Origin: Rhodanobacter sp. FDAARGOS 1247
GTDB taxonomy: Bacteria; Pseudomonadota; Gammaproteobacteria; Xanthomonadales; Rhodanobacteraceae
Direction of reading: 5' to 3'
Length of the DNA: 64,000 nt
Assembly (NCBI RefSeq): GCF_016889805.1
Contig: NZ_CP069535.1
Span: 1,302,001 to 1,366,000 of the forward strand
Part shown: positions 52,559 to 61,993 of the stretch, piece after piece
Numbering within the stretch: position 1 is the stretch's first letter
How the letters are laid out: each line of letters opens with the position of its first letter
The notes under the pieces: model-generated
Seen by the model: only the letters and a program-made list of their open reading frames with translations
Database searches by the model: none
What the model was told of the DNA's origin: nothing
Program-made: the position numbers and the translations under genes

Positions 52559-53989
52559 CTATTTTCTAACCCTATGCCAAGACACCTTGCCTCCGGGCAG
52601 ATCTTCAAGCGCGATACCACTATCGCTAAGGGCATTACGTATGAGATCCGCTCGCTTCCAGTCTTTTTGTGCCCGAGCTTCGTTGCGCTCCCGGATACGT
52701 TCGTCGATTTGTTCATCTGTAAAATCTCCGTCCCGGAGCCGAACGTTGGGTGTAGGGGACTTCAATCTCATTGTTGCGGTGATAGTGGGCTGCCAACGGA
52801 ACCATGCTTCCGGTGATTGTTGCAGCAGGCCGAGTAGGGCAGCGCCGCCAAGCAATGCGGCCTTGGCTTCGGCACTGCCGGACTGACGCGCGGCATCGGC
52901 CAGCACGGACAGCTCGGCCAGCGCCTGGGGCGTGTTGAGGTCGTCGCACAGCGCCGCTTCGATCCGCGGCGGCACCGGCAGCTCACCTGTCGGCAGGGCC
53001 ACGTCGGTCAGGTCGCGCAGTACGCGATACCAGCCATCGAGCGTGCTGGTGGCTTGCTGGATGGCGGCTTCGGACCAGTCCAGCGGCTGCCGGTAATGGC
53101 CGCTGAGCAAGCGCAGGCGCAAGGCTTCAGCCGGATGCAGCTTGAGCAGTTCGTGCACCAGCAGCACGTTGCCCAGCGACTTGGACATCTTGCGGCCATC
53201 GAACGTCAGCATGCCGTTGTGCATCCACCAGCGTGCGAACACCTTGCCGCCGTGGGCGCAGGTGGACTGCGCCACCTCGTTCTCGTGGTGGGGGAACAGC
53301 AGGTCGACGCCACCGGCGTGGATGTCGATGGTCTCGCCCAGGTGCGCAGCGCTCATCGCCGAGCATTCGATATGCCAGCCGGGGCGACCGCGACCCCACG
53401 GGCTGTCCCAGCCCGGCAGTTCGAGGGTGGAAGGCTTCCACAGCACGAAATCGCCGGCGTTGCGCTTGTACGGCGCCACTTCCACCCGCGCGCCGGCGAT
53501 CAGTTCATCGGGATCGCGGCCGGACAGCTTGCCGTAGTCGGCGAACGAACCGACGTCGAACAGCACGTGACCCTCGGCGGCATAGGCATGGCCACCGTCG
53601 ATCAGCGCTTCGATCATCGTGACGATCTGCGCGATATGGGTGGTGGCATGCGGCTCGATGTCGGGCGGCGCCACGCCGAGCCCGGCCATGTCGTCGCGGT
53701 AGGCCTGGGCGAAGCGGTTCGTGATCGCGTCGATCTGCACACCCTGCTGCTGCGCGGCGGCGTTGATCTTGTCATCCACGTCGGTGATGTTGCGGGCATA
53801 CACGACGTGGGGGTAATGCCGTCGCAGCAGGCGCACCAGCACGTCGAACACCACCGGCCCACGCGCATTGCCGATGTGCACGTAGTTGTAGACGGTGGGG
53901 CCGCACAGGTACATCGTCACGCGCTCCGGGTCGAGCGGGGCAAACGGTTCGGTGCGACGGGTCAGGCTGTTGTAGAGCGATATCGGCAT
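52559..53989 (-). CDS. cysS: Cysteinyl-tRNA synthetase
   Basis: A 476-residue class I synthetase. The HIGH-type motif lies in [16 protein letters not shown] near residue 29 (zinc Cys first), zinc site [11 protein letters not shown] and HHENEVAQS near 230, and KMSKSLGN near 270. C-terminal anticodon-binding part with [19 protein letters not shown]. Slightly longer than E. coli CysS (461). The last 200 bases are less GC-rich than the rest of the gene, perhaps because the anticodon-recognition domain is diverged. Confidence 0.96.
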   Translation of the reverse strand: MPISLYNSLTRRTEPFAPLDPERVTMYLCGPTVYNYVHIGNARGPVVFDVLVRLLRRHYPHVVYARNITDVDDKINAAAQQQGVQIDAITNRFAQAYRDDMAGLGVAPPDIEPHATTHIAQIVTMIEALIDGGHAYAAEGHVLFDVGSFADYGKLSGRDPDELIAGARVEVAPYKRNAGDFVLWKPSTLELPGWDSPWGRGRPGWHIECSAMSAAHLGETIDIHAGGVDLLFPHHENEVAQSTCAHGGKVFARWWMHNGMLTFDGRKMSKSLGNVLLVHELLKLHPAEALRLRLLSGHYRQPLDWSEAAIQQATSTLDGWYRVLRDLTDVALPTGELPVPPRIEAALCDDLNTPQALAELSVLADAARQSGSAEAKAALLGGAALLGLLQQSPEAWFRWQPTITATMRLKSPTPNVRLRDGDFTDEQIDERIRERNEARAQKDWKRADLIRNALSDSGIALEDLPGGKVSWHRVRK

Positions 53990-54179
53990 GGTGGAATCCG
54001 CGGCATGGGCCGTCCGGACAGGGGGTTCGGCCAGCCCGGCATCTTAACAAGGTGTAAGTGGCCGAGTCGCGCCGGCTTCCCGTTGACTGATTCTAAGGGT
54101 GTATTCAGCGTGAATTTGCTGCAATGGCTGCCAGTACGCGCGCCTGCGCGAGTGGTGTTTCAGTAATTGGGAGGTCGTG

Positions 54180-54719
54180 ATGACCAAGCTGTGGATTTCC
54201 GCGCTCGCACTTGCCCTGCTGGCGGGCGGCGTTTGTGCACAGGATGTGCGTTACGCCAACCCCAACAATGGCAACAATGACGACAACGCCCACTACGGCT
54301 GGGCCGACGTGTTGCGCGCCGACCCGGTGCTGGGCGTGACCCGCACCGAGGTGCCGCGCCAGGAATGCTACGACCAGCCGGTGGTGCGCCACGAAGGCGG
54401 CAACAGCACCGCGGGAACCGTGCTCGGCGCCGTGATCGGCGGCGTGCTGGGCAACACCGTGGGCAAGGGCGACGGACGCAAGGCCGCCACCGTGGCCGGC
54501 GCCGTGGCCGGCGGCGCGATCGGCAACCGGACCAACCGTGGCCGCGACTACGAAACCACCCAGACCCAGTGCCGCGAGGTCAGCTCGGTCAGCGAACAGC
54601 GCCGGATCATCGGCTACGACGTGGAATACCGCTATCGCGGCGAGGTCTACACCTCGCGCCTGAGCTACGACCCCGGCGAGCGCCTGCGCGTCCGGGTACG
54701 GGTCGACCCGGCCGACTGA
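54180..54719 (+). CDS. Glycine-zipper 2TM-domain surface protein
   Basis: A 179-residue exported protein: signal peptide MTKLWISALALALLAGGVCAQ, then a glycine-zipper segment GTVLGAVIGGVLGNTVGKGD near residue 80 and AGAVAGGAIGNRTNRG near 105, followed by an acidic/aromatic C-terminal domain (YDVEYRYRGEVYTSRLSYDP). Such 17-kDa-surface-antigen-like proteins are outer-membrane associated. ATG 54180 has GGGAGG (54169-54174) in proper spacing; GTG 54177 is less likely. A terminator follows. Confidence 0.82.
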   Translation: MTKLWISALALALLAGGVCAQDVRYANPNNGNNDDNAHYGWADVLRADPVLGVTRTEVPRQECYDQPVVRHEGGNSTAGTVLGAVIGGVLGNTVGKGDGRKAATVAGAVAGGAIGNRTNRGRDYETTQTQCREVSSVSEQRRIIGYDVEYRYRGEVYTSRLSYDPGERLRVRVRVDPAD

Positions 54720-54731
54720 CCTCCACCAGCA

Positions 54732-54760
54732 ACGCCGCCAGCCTTGGCGGCGTGGCTTTT
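54732..54760 (+). terminator. Terminator after the glycine-zipper gene
   Basis: ACGCCGCCA (54732-54740), loop GCCT, TGGCGGCGT (54745-54753), then GGCTTTT. Confidence 0.75.
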
Positions 54761-54833
54761 CGGGACACCCGAATTTTTTGTTGCACGGCAGCGAAATTGT
54801 CGGCATGATGCCCGACAGTCACCCGGAATCCCC

Positions 54834-54938
54834 ATGTCCACAGCCGTCTATACCGCCACCGTACTGACCAGCGCCCGCGCGGCCGCTGGCATGACGTCGC
54901 GTGCGCGCCGACCGTTGTATGGATACTCGGCCGGGTAG
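54834..54938 (+). CDS. Arg-codon leader peptide upstream of the arginine cluster
   Basis: A 34-codon ORF (ATG 54834, TAG 54936) with clustered Arg codons at residues 23, 25 and 26 (SRARR, bases 54900-54911) shortly before its stop. Its last codons contain an RNA segment able to form an antiterminator. A shorter version from the internal ATG 54891 (15 codons, MTSRARRPLYGYSAG) is possible; neither start has a strong ribosome-binding site. A candidate promoter is TTGCAC (54781-54786)-N17-CATGAT (54804-54809). By analogy with trp/his leaders it would sense charged tRNA-Arg. Confidence 0.6.
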   Translation: MSTAVYTATVLTSARAAAGMTSRARRPLYGYSAG

Positions 54939-55000
54939 GCAGTCGCACGCGTTTGACGGTGCATCGACGACGAAACCCGGCCTCTGCGCCGGGTTTTTTG
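54929..55000 (+). promoter_or_regulatory. Arginine attenuator: antiterminator and terminator hairpins
   Basis: Segment A GGCCGGGT (54929-54936) overlaps the end of the leader ORF. Segment B ACCCGGCC (54975-54982) is its exact complement. Segment C GCCGGGTT (54988-54995) pairs with AACCCGGC (54974-54981) and is followed by a T-run. A:B and B:C are mutually exclusive, so ribosome position on the leader would decide read-through into argF'. The gap from 54720 to 55021 otherwise holds only the upstream terminator and leader promoter. Confidence 0.72.
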
Positions 55001-55021
55001 TGTTTTGGATTGGAGTAAATC

Positions 55022-56029
55022 ATGGCTCTACGGCATTTCATCACCACCCAGGATTACAGCCGCACCGAGATCGACGCGCTGCTGGAACAGGCGGCATCGT
55101 TCAAGCGTTCCCCGCGTGGCCAGCAACTGGCCGGCAAGTCGATCGCCTTGCTGTTCTTCAATCCGTCGATGCGTACCCGCACCAGCTTCGAGCTGGGTGC
55201 ATTCCAGCTGGGTGGGCACGCCATCGTGCTGGCGCCGGGCAAGGATGCGTGGCCGATCGAGTTCGAGGTGGGCAGCGTGATGGATGGCGACACCGAGGAG
55301 CACATCGCCGAGGTGGCGCGCGTGCTGAGCCGCTACGTCGACCTGATCGCGGTGCGCGCCTTCCCGAAATTCCAGGACTGGGCGGTGGACCGGCAGGACA
55401 AGGTGGTCAAGGCCTTCGCCCAGTACGCCACCGTGCCGGTGATCAATATGGAAACCATCACCCATCCCTGCCAGGAGCTGGCCCACGCGCTGGCGATGAA
55501 GGAGCACCTGGGCGACCTCACCAGGAAGAAGTACGTGCTGACCTGGACCTACCACCCGAAACCGTTGAACACCGCGGTAGCGAACTCGGCGCTGCTGATC
55601 GCGACGAAGATGGGCATGGACGTGACCTTGCTGTGCCCCACGCCCGACTACGTGCTCGACGAGCGCTACATGGCGTTTGGCCGTCTGAACGCCGAGCAGA
55701 ACGGCGGTTCGCTGAAGGTCAGCCACGACATCGAGGAAGCCTATGCCGGCGCCGACGTGGTCTACGCCAAGAGCTGGGGCGCGTTGCCGTTCTTCGGCCA
55801 GTGGGACAAGGAGAAGCCGATCCGCGAGGCGAACAGGCACTTCATGGTGGACGAGGCAAAGATGGCGCTGACCAACCACGGCTTGTTCAGCCACTGCCTG
55901 CCGCTGCGCCGGAACATCAAGGCCACCGACGCGGTGATGGATGCGCCGTACTGCATCGCCATCGACGAGGCCGAGAACCGCCTGCACGTGCAGAAGGCGG
56001 TGATGGCGTCGCTGATCGGGCAGGGCTGA
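55022..56029 (+). CDS. argF': N-acetylornithine carbamoyltransferase
   Basis: A 335-residue transcarbamylase using N-acetyl-L-ornithine, the Xanthomonas-type route in which citrulline is made acetylated. FNPSMRTRTSFELGAFQLGG (carbamoyl-phosphate site, near 48), PIEFEVGSVMDGDTEEHIAE, HPCQELAHALAMKEH near 148 and HCLPLRRNIKATDAV near 293 match known AOTCases. The last motif includes the Lys (302 in Xanthomonas) that is carboxylated. The length matches (339 in X. campestris). First structural gene after the arginine attenuator; the leader TAG is 84 bases upstream. Confidence 0.96.
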   Translation: MALRHFITTQDYSRTEIDALLEQAASFKRSPRGQQLAGKSIALLFFNPSMRTRTSFELGAFQLGGHAIVLAPGKDAWPIEFEVGSVMDGDTEEHIAEVARVLSRYVDLIAVRAFPKFQDWAVDRQDKVVKAFAQYATVPVINMETITHPCQELAHALAMKEHLGDLTRKKYVLTWTYHPKPLNTAVANSALLIATKMGMDVTLLCPTPDYVLDERYMAFGRLNAEQNGGSLKVSHDIEEAYAGADVVYAKSWGALPFFGQWDKEKPIREANRHFMVDEAKMALTNHGLFSHCLPLRRNIKATDAVMDAPYCIAIDEAENRLHVQKAVMASLIGQG

Positions 56030-56035
56030 GCCGGC

Positions 56036-56656
56036 ATGTACACGCCGAAGCATTTCCAGGAAACGCGGAGCGAGGCCTTGCACGGGCTGATCCGGGCGTA
56101 TCCGTTCGCCACCGTGGTGACCCACGGGGCCGGCGGGCTGGCGGCCAATCACTTGCCATTCGAACTGGTCGATGGCGTGCTGCATGGCCATGTCGCGCGC
56201 GGCAACGAGCTGGCGCAGCAGGACGGCGCCGAGGTGCTGCTGGTGTTCCAGGGTCCGGACGGCTACATCAGTCCGAACTGGTATCCGAGCAAGCACGAGA
56301 CCGGGCGCGAGGTGCCGACGTGGAACTACGCGGTGGTGCACGTGCATGGTCGCTTGAAAGTGATCGATGACGCGGCCTGGCTGCGCCGGCTGCTGGAGAC
56401 GCTGACCGACCACCATGAGGCGGGCCAACCACAGCCATGGAAGATCACGGATGCGCCGGAAGACCACATCGAGAAGTCGCTGCGCGCCATCGTCGGTCTC
56501 GAAATCAGCATCGACCGCATCGAAGGCAAGTTCAAGTTGAGCCAGAACCATCCCGCGCGCAATCGCGCCGGCGTGATCGCCGGGCTGCGCGAGCGCGACG
56601 GCGATGGCGACGTGGAGCTGGCCGCACTGATGACCCAACAGGAGCCAACGCCGTGA
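56036..56656 (+). CDS. FMN-binding negative transcriptional regulator, PaiB family
   Basis: A 206-residue PaiB-like protein. MYTPKHFQETRSEALHGLI, HLPFELVDGVLHGHVARGN, PDGYISPNWYPSKHE and VPTWNYAVVHVHG are the family's conserved blocks, making a flavin-reductase-like FMN-binding split barrel. PaiB in Bacillus represses sporulation and degradative genes; function in proteobacteria is unclear. It sits between argF' and the OsmC-like gene inside the arginine run (6 bases after argF'). Confidence 0.88.
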   Translation: MYTPKHFQETRSEALHGLIRAYPFATVVTHGAGGLAANHLPFELVDGVLHGHVARGNELAQQDGAEVLLVFQGPDGYISPNWYPSKHETGREVPTWNYAVVHVHGRLKVIDDAAWLRRLLETLTDHHEAGQPQPWKITDAPEDHIEKSLRAIVGLEISIDRIEGKFKLSQNHPARNRAGVIAGLRERDGDGDVELAALMTQQEPTP

Positions 56657-57126
56657 CTCATCAACATCACTATCGCGTCGACGTGGAGTGGACCGGAAAC
56701 CTCGGGACAGGCACCGACGGCTACCGCAACTATAGCCGCGAGCACGTGATCCGCATCGCGGGGAAACCCGAGCTGGCCGGCTCGTCCGATCCGACCTTCC
56801 GCGGCGACGCCACCCGGCACAATCCCGAAGACATGCTGGTCACCGCATTGTCCACCTGCCACATGCTGTCCTACCTGCACATGGCCACCGTGGCCGGCGT
56901 GGTGGTGACCGCTTACACCGATGCCGCCGAAGGCACGATGGCCACCGAAGGCGACGGCGGTCGCTTCGTGGAGGTAGTGCTGCGTCCCGTGGTGACGATC
57001 AGCGCCGCCAGCGATCCGGCCAAGGCCGAGGCCGCTCACGATGCCGCGCACCATGCCTGCTTCATCGCCAACTCCGTGAATTTCCCGGTGCGCTGCGAGC
57101 CGCGCATCGTCGTCGCATCCGACTGA
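56653..57126 (+). CDS. OsmC/Ohr-family peroxidase-like protein
   Basis: A 157-residue OsmC-family protein with the two Cys of the peroxidatic/resolving pair: first in [16 protein letters not shown] near 75, second in [14 protein letters not shown] near 137. Start is GTG 56653 overlapping the PaiB stop. Ohr/OsmC proteins reduce organic hydroperoxides. Like PaiB, it is an insertion in an otherwise purely arginine-biosynthetic operon. Confidence 0.87.
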   Translation: MTHQHHYRVDVEWTGNLGTGTDGYRNYSREHVIRIAGKPELAGSSDPTFRGDATRHNPEDMLVTALSTCHMLSYLHMATVAGVVVTAYTDAAEGTMATEGDGGRFVEVVLRPVVTISAASDPAKAEAAHDAAHHACFIANSVNFPVRCEPRIVVASD

Positions 57127-57148
57127 ATCAATCCAGGATCTGCAAGCC

Positions 57149-58342
57149 ATGAGCAAAGACATCGTCCTCGCCTTCTCCGGCGGCCTCGACACCAGCTTCT
57201 GCGTGCCCTACCTGCAGGCGCAGGGCTGGGCCGTGCACACCGTGTTCGCCGATACCGGCGGCGTGGATGCCGAGGAGCGGGCCTTCATCGAGGCCCGCGC
57301 GCAAGAACTGGGCGTGGCCAGCCACGTCACCGTCGATGGCGGTCCGGCGATCTGGTCCGGCTTCGTCAAGCCGTTCGTGTGGGCGGGCGAGGGCTACCAG
57401 GGCCAGTACCCGCTGCTGGTCTCCGATCGCTACCTGATCGTCGAGGCCGCGCTGAAGCGCGCCGCCGAGCTGGGCACCAAGGCGATCGCGCATGGCTGCA
57501 CCGGCATGGGCAACGACCAGGTGCGTTTCGACTTGGCGGTGAAGGCGCTGGGCGACTACCAGATCGTGGCGCCGATCCGCGAGATCCAGAAGGAGCACAC
57601 GCAGACGCGCGCCTATGAGCAGAAATACCTGGAAGAGCGCGGCTTCGGCGTGCGCGCCAAGCAGCAGGCCTACACCATCAACGAGAACCTGCTGGGCCTG
57701 ACCATGTCCGGCGGCGAGATCGACCAGTGGCAGGCGCCCGGCGCTGGCGCGGTGGGCTGGTGCAAGCCGCGTGCCGAATGGCCGTCCGACCCGCTGCGGG
57801 TGAAGATCGGTTTCGTGGGCGGTGAAGCGGTGACGCTGGACGGCGAGAAGATCGCCGGGCATGCGATGCTGGCGAAATTGAACCATCTGTTCGCCCAGTA
57901 CGGCGTGGGCCGCGGCCTTTACACCGGCGACACCACGATCGGCCTGAAGGGCCGCATCATCTTCGAGGCGCCGGGCCTGACCGCGCTGCTCACCGCGCAC
58001 CGCGCCCTGGAAGAAGCGGTGCTCAGCAAGCAGCAGAACCGCTTCAAGCCCGAGGTGGCGCGCAAGTGGGTGGAGCTGGTCTACGAAGGCTTCTTCCACG
58101 ACCCGCTGAAGACCGATCTGGAGGCGTTCCTGGCCTCCAGCCAATCCACCGTCAACGGCACGGTGACGCTGGAAACGAACGGCGGCAGCGTCGGCGCGGT
58201 GGCCGTCGAGTCGAAGCACATCCTCAACGCCAAGGGTGCCACCTACGCCCAGTCGGCCGACTGGGGTGTGGAAGAGGCCGAGGGCTTCATCAAGCTGTTC
58301 GGCATGAGCAGCACGCTGTGGGCCGAGGTCAATCGCGGATGA
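57149..58342 (+). CDS. argG: Argininosuccinate synthase
   Basis: A 397-residue enzyme that joins citrulline and aspartate using ATP. The P-loop-like [11 protein letters not shown] near residue 7 binds ATP; later [17 protein letters not shown] near 111 and [13 protein letters not shown]. The length matches the shorter ArgG class. ATG 57149 gives [12 protein letters not shown]. The stop overlaps argE by four bases (ATGA). Part of argF'-paiB-osmC-argG-argE-argAB-argC-argH. Confidence 0.96.
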   Translation: MSKDIVLAFSGGLDTSFCVPYLQAQGWAVHTVFADTGGVDAEERAFIEARAQELGVASHVTVDGGPAIWSGFVKPFVWAGEGYQGQYPLLVSDRYLIVEAALKRAAELGTKAIAHGCTGMGNDQVRFDLAVKALGDYQIVAPIREIQKEHTQTRAYEQKYLEERGFGVRAKQQAYTINENLLGLTMSGGEIDQWQAPGAGAVGWCKPRAEWPSDPLRVKIGFVGGEAVTLDGEKIAGHAMLAKLNHLFAQYGVGRGLYTGDTTIGLKGRIIFEAPGLTALLTAHRALEEAVLSKQQNRFKPEVARKWVELVYEGFFHDPLKTDLEAFLASSQSTVNGTVTLETNGGSVGAVAVESKHILNAKGATYAQSADWGVEEAEGFIKLFGMSSTLWAEVNRG

Positions 58343-59439
58343 GCGCGCTGCTGGACGCCACCCTGGAGCACCTGCGGGCGCTGGTCGGTTTCGACACGCG
58401 CAATCCGCCGCGCGCGATCGACACCGGCGGCATCTTCGACTACCTGCGTGCGCAGCTGCCCGGCTTCGTGGTCACGGTGACCGACTTCGGCGCCGGTGCG
58501 GTGGCGCTGCATGCGGTGCGCGGCGAGCCGAAATACCTGTTCAACGTGCATCTGGACACGGTGCCGGATTCGCCGGCGTGGACGGCCGATCCGCATGCGT
58601 TGCGGGTGACCGCGGATCGCGCGATCGGCCTCGGTGCCTGCGACATCAAGGGTGCGGCGGCCGCGTTGCTGGCGGTGGCCAATGCCAGCGACGGCCCGCT
58701 GGCGCTGCTGTTTTCCACCGACGAGGAAGCGAACGACCCGCGCTGCATCGCCGGCTTCCTGCGCGATGCGCATGCCTACGAGGCGGTGATCGTGGCCGAG
58801 CCGACCAGGGGCGAGGCGGTGCTGGCGCATCGTGGTATCCAGTCGGTGCTGATGCGCTTCGCGGGCCACGCCGGCCATGCTTCGGGCGAGCAGCAGCCCA
58901 GCGACAGCGCGCTGCACCAGGCGATGCGCTGGGGCAATGCGGCACTGGATTTCGTGGCGGCGCAGTCGCACGAGCGCTTCGGCGGACTCACCGGCCTGCG
59001 CTTCAACATCGGCCGGGTCGAGGGCGGCATCAAGGCGAACATGATCGCGCCCGCGGCGGAAGTGCGCTTCGGTTTCCGTGCGCTGCCGACGATGGACCCG
59101 GACCAGTTGCTCGCGCGCTTCCGCACGTTGGTCGAGCCGCAGCCGGTGGAGTTCACCGAAACCTTCCGCGGCGCCTCGCTGCCCGCCGGCGACACGGCGA
59201 ACGCAGAGGCGAACCGGCTGGTCGCCCGCGATCTCGCCGACGAGCTGGGCATTCCGGTGGGCAACGCGGTGGACTTCTGGACCGAGGCGGCGCTGTTCTC
59301 CGCCGCCGGCTACACCGCCTTCGTCTACGGCCCCGGCGACATCGCCCAGGCCCACAGCGCCGACGAATGGGTCGCGCTGGATCAGTTGCAGCATTACGCA
59401 GAGGTCATTCACCGGATCGTGGAAAGCAAAATCGCATGA
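58339..59439 (+). CDS. argE': N-acetyl-L-citrulline deacetylase (ArgE-like)
   Basis: A 366-residue M20-family zinc deacetylase. Metal ligands: [12 protein letters not shown] (His/Asp near 68-74), [14 protein letters not shown] (Asp near 102), STDEEANDP (Glu near 133) and [15 protein letters not shown] (Glu near 156), with [12 protein letters not shown] near the end. With AOTCase upstream, the substrate is probably N-acetylcitrulline rather than N-acetylornithine, as shown for Xanthomonas. ATGA overlap with argG and argAB on either side. Confidence 0.92.
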   Translation: MSALLDATLEHLRALVGFDTRNPPRAIDTGGIFDYLRAQLPGFVVTVTDFGAGAVALHAVRGEPKYLFNVHLDTVPDSPAWTADPHALRVTADRAIGLGACDIKGAAAALLAVANASDGPLALLFSTDEEANDPRCIAGFLRDAHAYEAVIVAEPTRGEAVLAHRGIQSVLMRFAGHAGHASGEQQPSDSALHQAMRWGNAALDFVAAQSHERFGGLTGLRFNIGRVEGGIKANMIAPAAEVRFGFRALPTMDPDQLLARFRTLVEPQPVEFTETFRGASLPAGDTANAEANRLVARDLADELGIPVGNAVDFWTEAALFSAAGYTAFVYGPGDIAQAHSADEWVALDQLQHYAEVIHRIVESKIA

Positions 59440-60752
59440 GCACAGGCAACCACACCCGCAAGACCATCGTGCGCCTGCTTTCGAGCATGGGCAGCGCGAA
59501 GGAAATCCAGCAATACCTCAAGCGCTTCTCCGAGGTCGACGCCAAGCGCTTCGCCGTGGTCAAGGTCGGCGGTGCAGTGCTGCGCGACGAGCTGGCCGAC
59601 CTCGCCTCGTCGCTGACCTTCCTGCAGCAGGTGGGGCTGACCCCGATCGTGCTGCATGGCGCCGGCCCGCAACTGGATGAGGAGCTGGCCGCTGCCGGCA
59701 TCGAGAAGCAGACGATCAACGGCCTGCGCGTGACCTCGCCGAAGGCGCTGGGCATCGTGCGCCGCGTGTTCATGCAGCAGAACCTGAAGCTGGTGGAAGC
59801 GCTGCAGTCGATGGACACCCGCGCCACCGCGGTGCCGTCGGGGGTGTTCCTGGCCAGCTACCTGGATCGCGACACCTACGGCATGGTCGGCAAGGTCGAC
59901 AGCATCAACCTGGCGCCGATCGAGGCCAGCCTGCGCGCGAATTCGATCCCGGTGATCGCCAGCCTCGGCGAGACCGACGAGGGACAGATCCTCAACGTCA
60001 ACGCCGACGTCGCCGCGAACGAACTGGTACGCATGCTGCAGCCGTACAAGATCGTGTTCCTCACCGGCACCGGCGGCCTGCTCGACGAGCACGGCAAGCT
60101 GATCGACTCGATCAACTTGTCGACCGAGTTCGACCACCTGATGGCGCAGCCGTGGATCAACGGCGGCATGCGTCTGAAGATCGAGCAGATCGCCGACCTG
60201 CTGGCCGATTTGCCGTTGACGTCATCGGTGTCGATCACCCGGCCGGCGGAACTGGCCAAGGAGCTGTTCACCCACAAGGGTTCCGGCACCCTGGTCCGGC
60301 GCGGCGAGAAGGTGCTGACGTTCGACTCGTGGGACGGCATTGACCTGGCGCGCATGCGCACGCTGATCGAATCGAGCTTCGGCCGAGCCCTGGTGCCGGA
60401 TTACTTCGAACGCACCAAGCCGCTTCGCATCTACGTCAGCGAGAACTACCGCGCCGCGATGATCCTCACCGAAGAGGACGGCTTGCCGTACCTGGACAAG
60501 TTCGCCGTGCTCGATGACGCCCAGGGCGAAGGCCTGGGCCGGGCGGTGTGGCAGGTGATGCGCGAGGAAAATCCGCGCTTGTTCTGGCGTTCGCGCCACG
60601 GCAACCAGGTCAACATCTTCTACTACGCCGAGTCGGACGGCTGCATCAAGCAGCCGCGCTGGAAGGTGTTCTGGTACGGCATCGAGGACCTCGACACGAT
60701 TTTCCGCTGCGTGGCGCATTGCGCGCAGCGCCAGCCGACACTGGTGGACTGA
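59436..60752 (+). CDS. argB: Bifunctional N-acetylglutamate kinase/synthase (ArgAB fusion)
   Basis: A 438-residue fusion. The N-terminal kinase domain (about 20-285) has [38 protein letters not shown] and [18 protein letters not shown]. The C-terminal GNAT domain (about 290-438) has [18 protein letters not shown] and [17 protein letters not shown] and does acetyl-CoA-dependent acetylation of glutamate. The fusion is a Xanthomonadales hallmark (argA plus argB). ATGA overlap with argE'. A repeat-filled gap separates it from argC. Confidence 0.93.
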   Translation: MSTGNHTRKTIVRLLSSMGSAKEIQQYLKRFSEVDAKRFAVVKVGGAVLRDELADLASSLTFLQQVGLTPIVLHGAGPQLDEELAAAGIEKQTINGLRVTSPKALGIVRRVFMQQNLKLVEALQSMDTRATAVPSGVFLASYLDRDTYGMVGKVDSINLAPIEASLRANSIPVIASLGETDEGQILNVNADVAANELVRMLQPYKIVFLTGTGGLLDEHGKLIDSINLSTEFDHLMAQPWINGGMRLKIEQIADLLADLPLTSSVSITRPAELAKELFTHKGSGTLVRRGEKVLTFDSWDGIDLARMRTLIESSFGRALVPDYFERTKPLRIYVSENYRAAMILTEEDGLPYLDKFAVLDDAQGEGLGRAVWQVMREENPRLFWRSRHGNQVNIFYYAESDGCIKQPRWKVFWYGIEDLDTIFRCVAHCAQRQPTLVD

Positions 60753-60764
60753 GCAAGACCAACT

Positions 60765-60871
60765 CCCTCCCCTGCATGCAGGGGAGGGCTGGGGTGGGGT
60801 CGCTCTTGATCTTGCTGTGAAGATCAAAAGCCTCACCCCCTCCCGACCTCCCCCTGCCATGCAGGGGGAGG
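60765..60871. repeat. Composite palindromic repeat between argAB and argC
   Basis: CCCTCCCCTGCA/TGCAGGGGAGGG (60765-60788, perfect), then TGGGGTGGGGTCGCTCTTG, a small hairpin TTGATCTT...AAGATCAA (60806-60827), and a second palindrome CCTCCCCCTGC-CAT-GCAGGGGGAGG (60847-60871) in a CCTCACCCCCTCCC context. Same family as 4757-4923. It fills most of the 146-base gap. Confidence 0.9.
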
Positions 60872-60898
60872 AGAAAGAAGCATCGCAGGAGTGGATCG

Positions 60899-61882
60899 GT
60901 GACACACGACAAGAAAACCATTGGCATCGTCGGCGCGCGGGGCCACACCGGCACCGAGCTGATCCGCCTGATCGCGGCGCACCCGGCGCTGGAGCTGAGC
61001 TTTGTCTCCTCGCGCGAGCTGGACGGCCAGCGCGTCGACGCCCACGTGCCCGAGTATCGCGGCGAACTGCGTTACAGCGCGCCGGCACACGAGGACCTGC
61101 CGAAGCTCGGTGCCGACGTGGTGATCCTGGCCCTGCCCAACGGCAAGGCGGCGGCCTGCGTGGAGGCGTTCGACCAGGCTGGTGTCGATCCGATCATCCT
61201 CGACCTCTCCGCCGACTATCGCTTCGACAAGCGCTGGTATTACGGCCTGCCCGAACTCGCCCGCGACCAGTGGCGGGGCGAGCGGCGCATCAGCAACCCC
61301 GGTTGCTACGCCACCGCGATGCAGCTTTCCATCGCGCCACTGAAGGATCTGCTGGCAGCCCCGCCGGTATGCTTCGGCGTGTCCGGCTACTCCGGCGCGG
61401 GCACCACGCCGTCGGACAAGAACGATCCGGAAAAGCTGCGCGACAACCTGATGCCGTATGCACTTACCGGCCACATGCACGAGAAGGAGGCTTCCTTTCA
61501 GCTCGGCGTGCCGGTCGAATTCATGCCGCACGTGGCGCCGCACTTCCGCGGCCTCACCGTCACCAGCAATCTGTACCTCAGCCGTCAGCTGAAGCGCGAG
61601 GAAGTGCTGCAGCGCTTTCATGCTGCCTACGCGGGCGAGAGGCTGGTCACCGTCCTGGACGATGCGCCGTGGGTCAGCCGCATCGCCCACCAGCACCACG
61701 CCGAGATCGGCGGCTTCGCGATGTCGACCGACGGCAAGCGGGTAGTCGTGGTGGCCACGCTGGACAACCTGCTGAAAGGCGCCGCCACGCAAGCCATGCA
61801 GAACATCAACCGCGCGATCGGTGTGGACGAATACACCGCGATACCGGTGGGGAGGAGTGAGTGGAGAGGAGCCAAGAAGTGA
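60899..61882 (+). CDS. argC: N-acetyl-gamma-glutamyl-phosphate reductase
   Basis: A 327-residue NADPH enzyme for the third arginine step. NADP loop [19 protein letters not shown] near residue 7, the catalytic Cys in [16 protein letters not shown] near 138 (shown as [10 protein letters not shown]), and the C-terminal [16 protein letters not shown] 60899 has AGGAG (60887-60891) upstream. The C-terminus (about the last 8-10 residues, [11 protein letters not shown]) is encoded by the left arm of the repeat at 61853, an unusual case of a repeat forming coding sequence. Confidence 0.93.
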   Translation: MTHDKKTIGIVGARGHTGTELIRLIAAHPALELSFVSSRELDGQRVDAHVPEYRGELRYSAPAHEDLPKLGADVVILALPNGKAAACVEAFDQAGVDPIILDLSADYRFDKRWYYGLPELARDQWRGERRISNPGCYATAMQLSIAPLKDLLAAPPVCFGVSGYSGAGTTPSDKNDPEKLRDNLMPYALTGHMHEKEASFQLGVPVEFMPHVAPHFRGLTVTSNLYLSRQLKREEVLQRFHAAYAGERLVTVLDDAPWVSRIAHQHHAEIGGFAMSTDGKRVVVVATLDNLLKGAATQAMQNINRAIGVDEYTAIPVGRSEWRGAKK

Positions 61883-61978
61883 GGAGTGAGAAATAGCTCG
61901 CATCTCCCCCCGCCTCGCTCCCATCCTGCTCTTGCTCTTCTCTCACTTCTCACTCCTCTCAACTCACTCCTCTCAACT
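61853..61978. repeat. Long inverted repeat with GAGTGAG-type arms between argC and argH
   Basis: Left arm GGAGTGAGTGGAGAGGAGCCAAGAAGTGAGGAGTGAG (61854-61890); right arm CTCTCACTTCTCACTCCTCTCAACTCACTCCTCTCAACTC, with AAATAGCTCGCATCTCCCC... and CTTGCTCTT between. It starts inside the argC coding sequence and ends just before argH ATG 61994. Same layout as the element at 51968. Confidence 0.85.
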
Positions 61979-61993
61979 CGCTACTGCCTCCCC

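Noticed and set aside
52559..52760. Lower-GC 3' end of cysS as a horizontally acquired insertion
   Set aside because: The frame continues without break and the residues fit the CysS C-terminal domain; composition alone is too weak.
55028..56638. 536-codon minus-strand frame opposite argF' and the PaiB-like gene
   Set aside because: No conserved motif, overlaps AOTCase fully.
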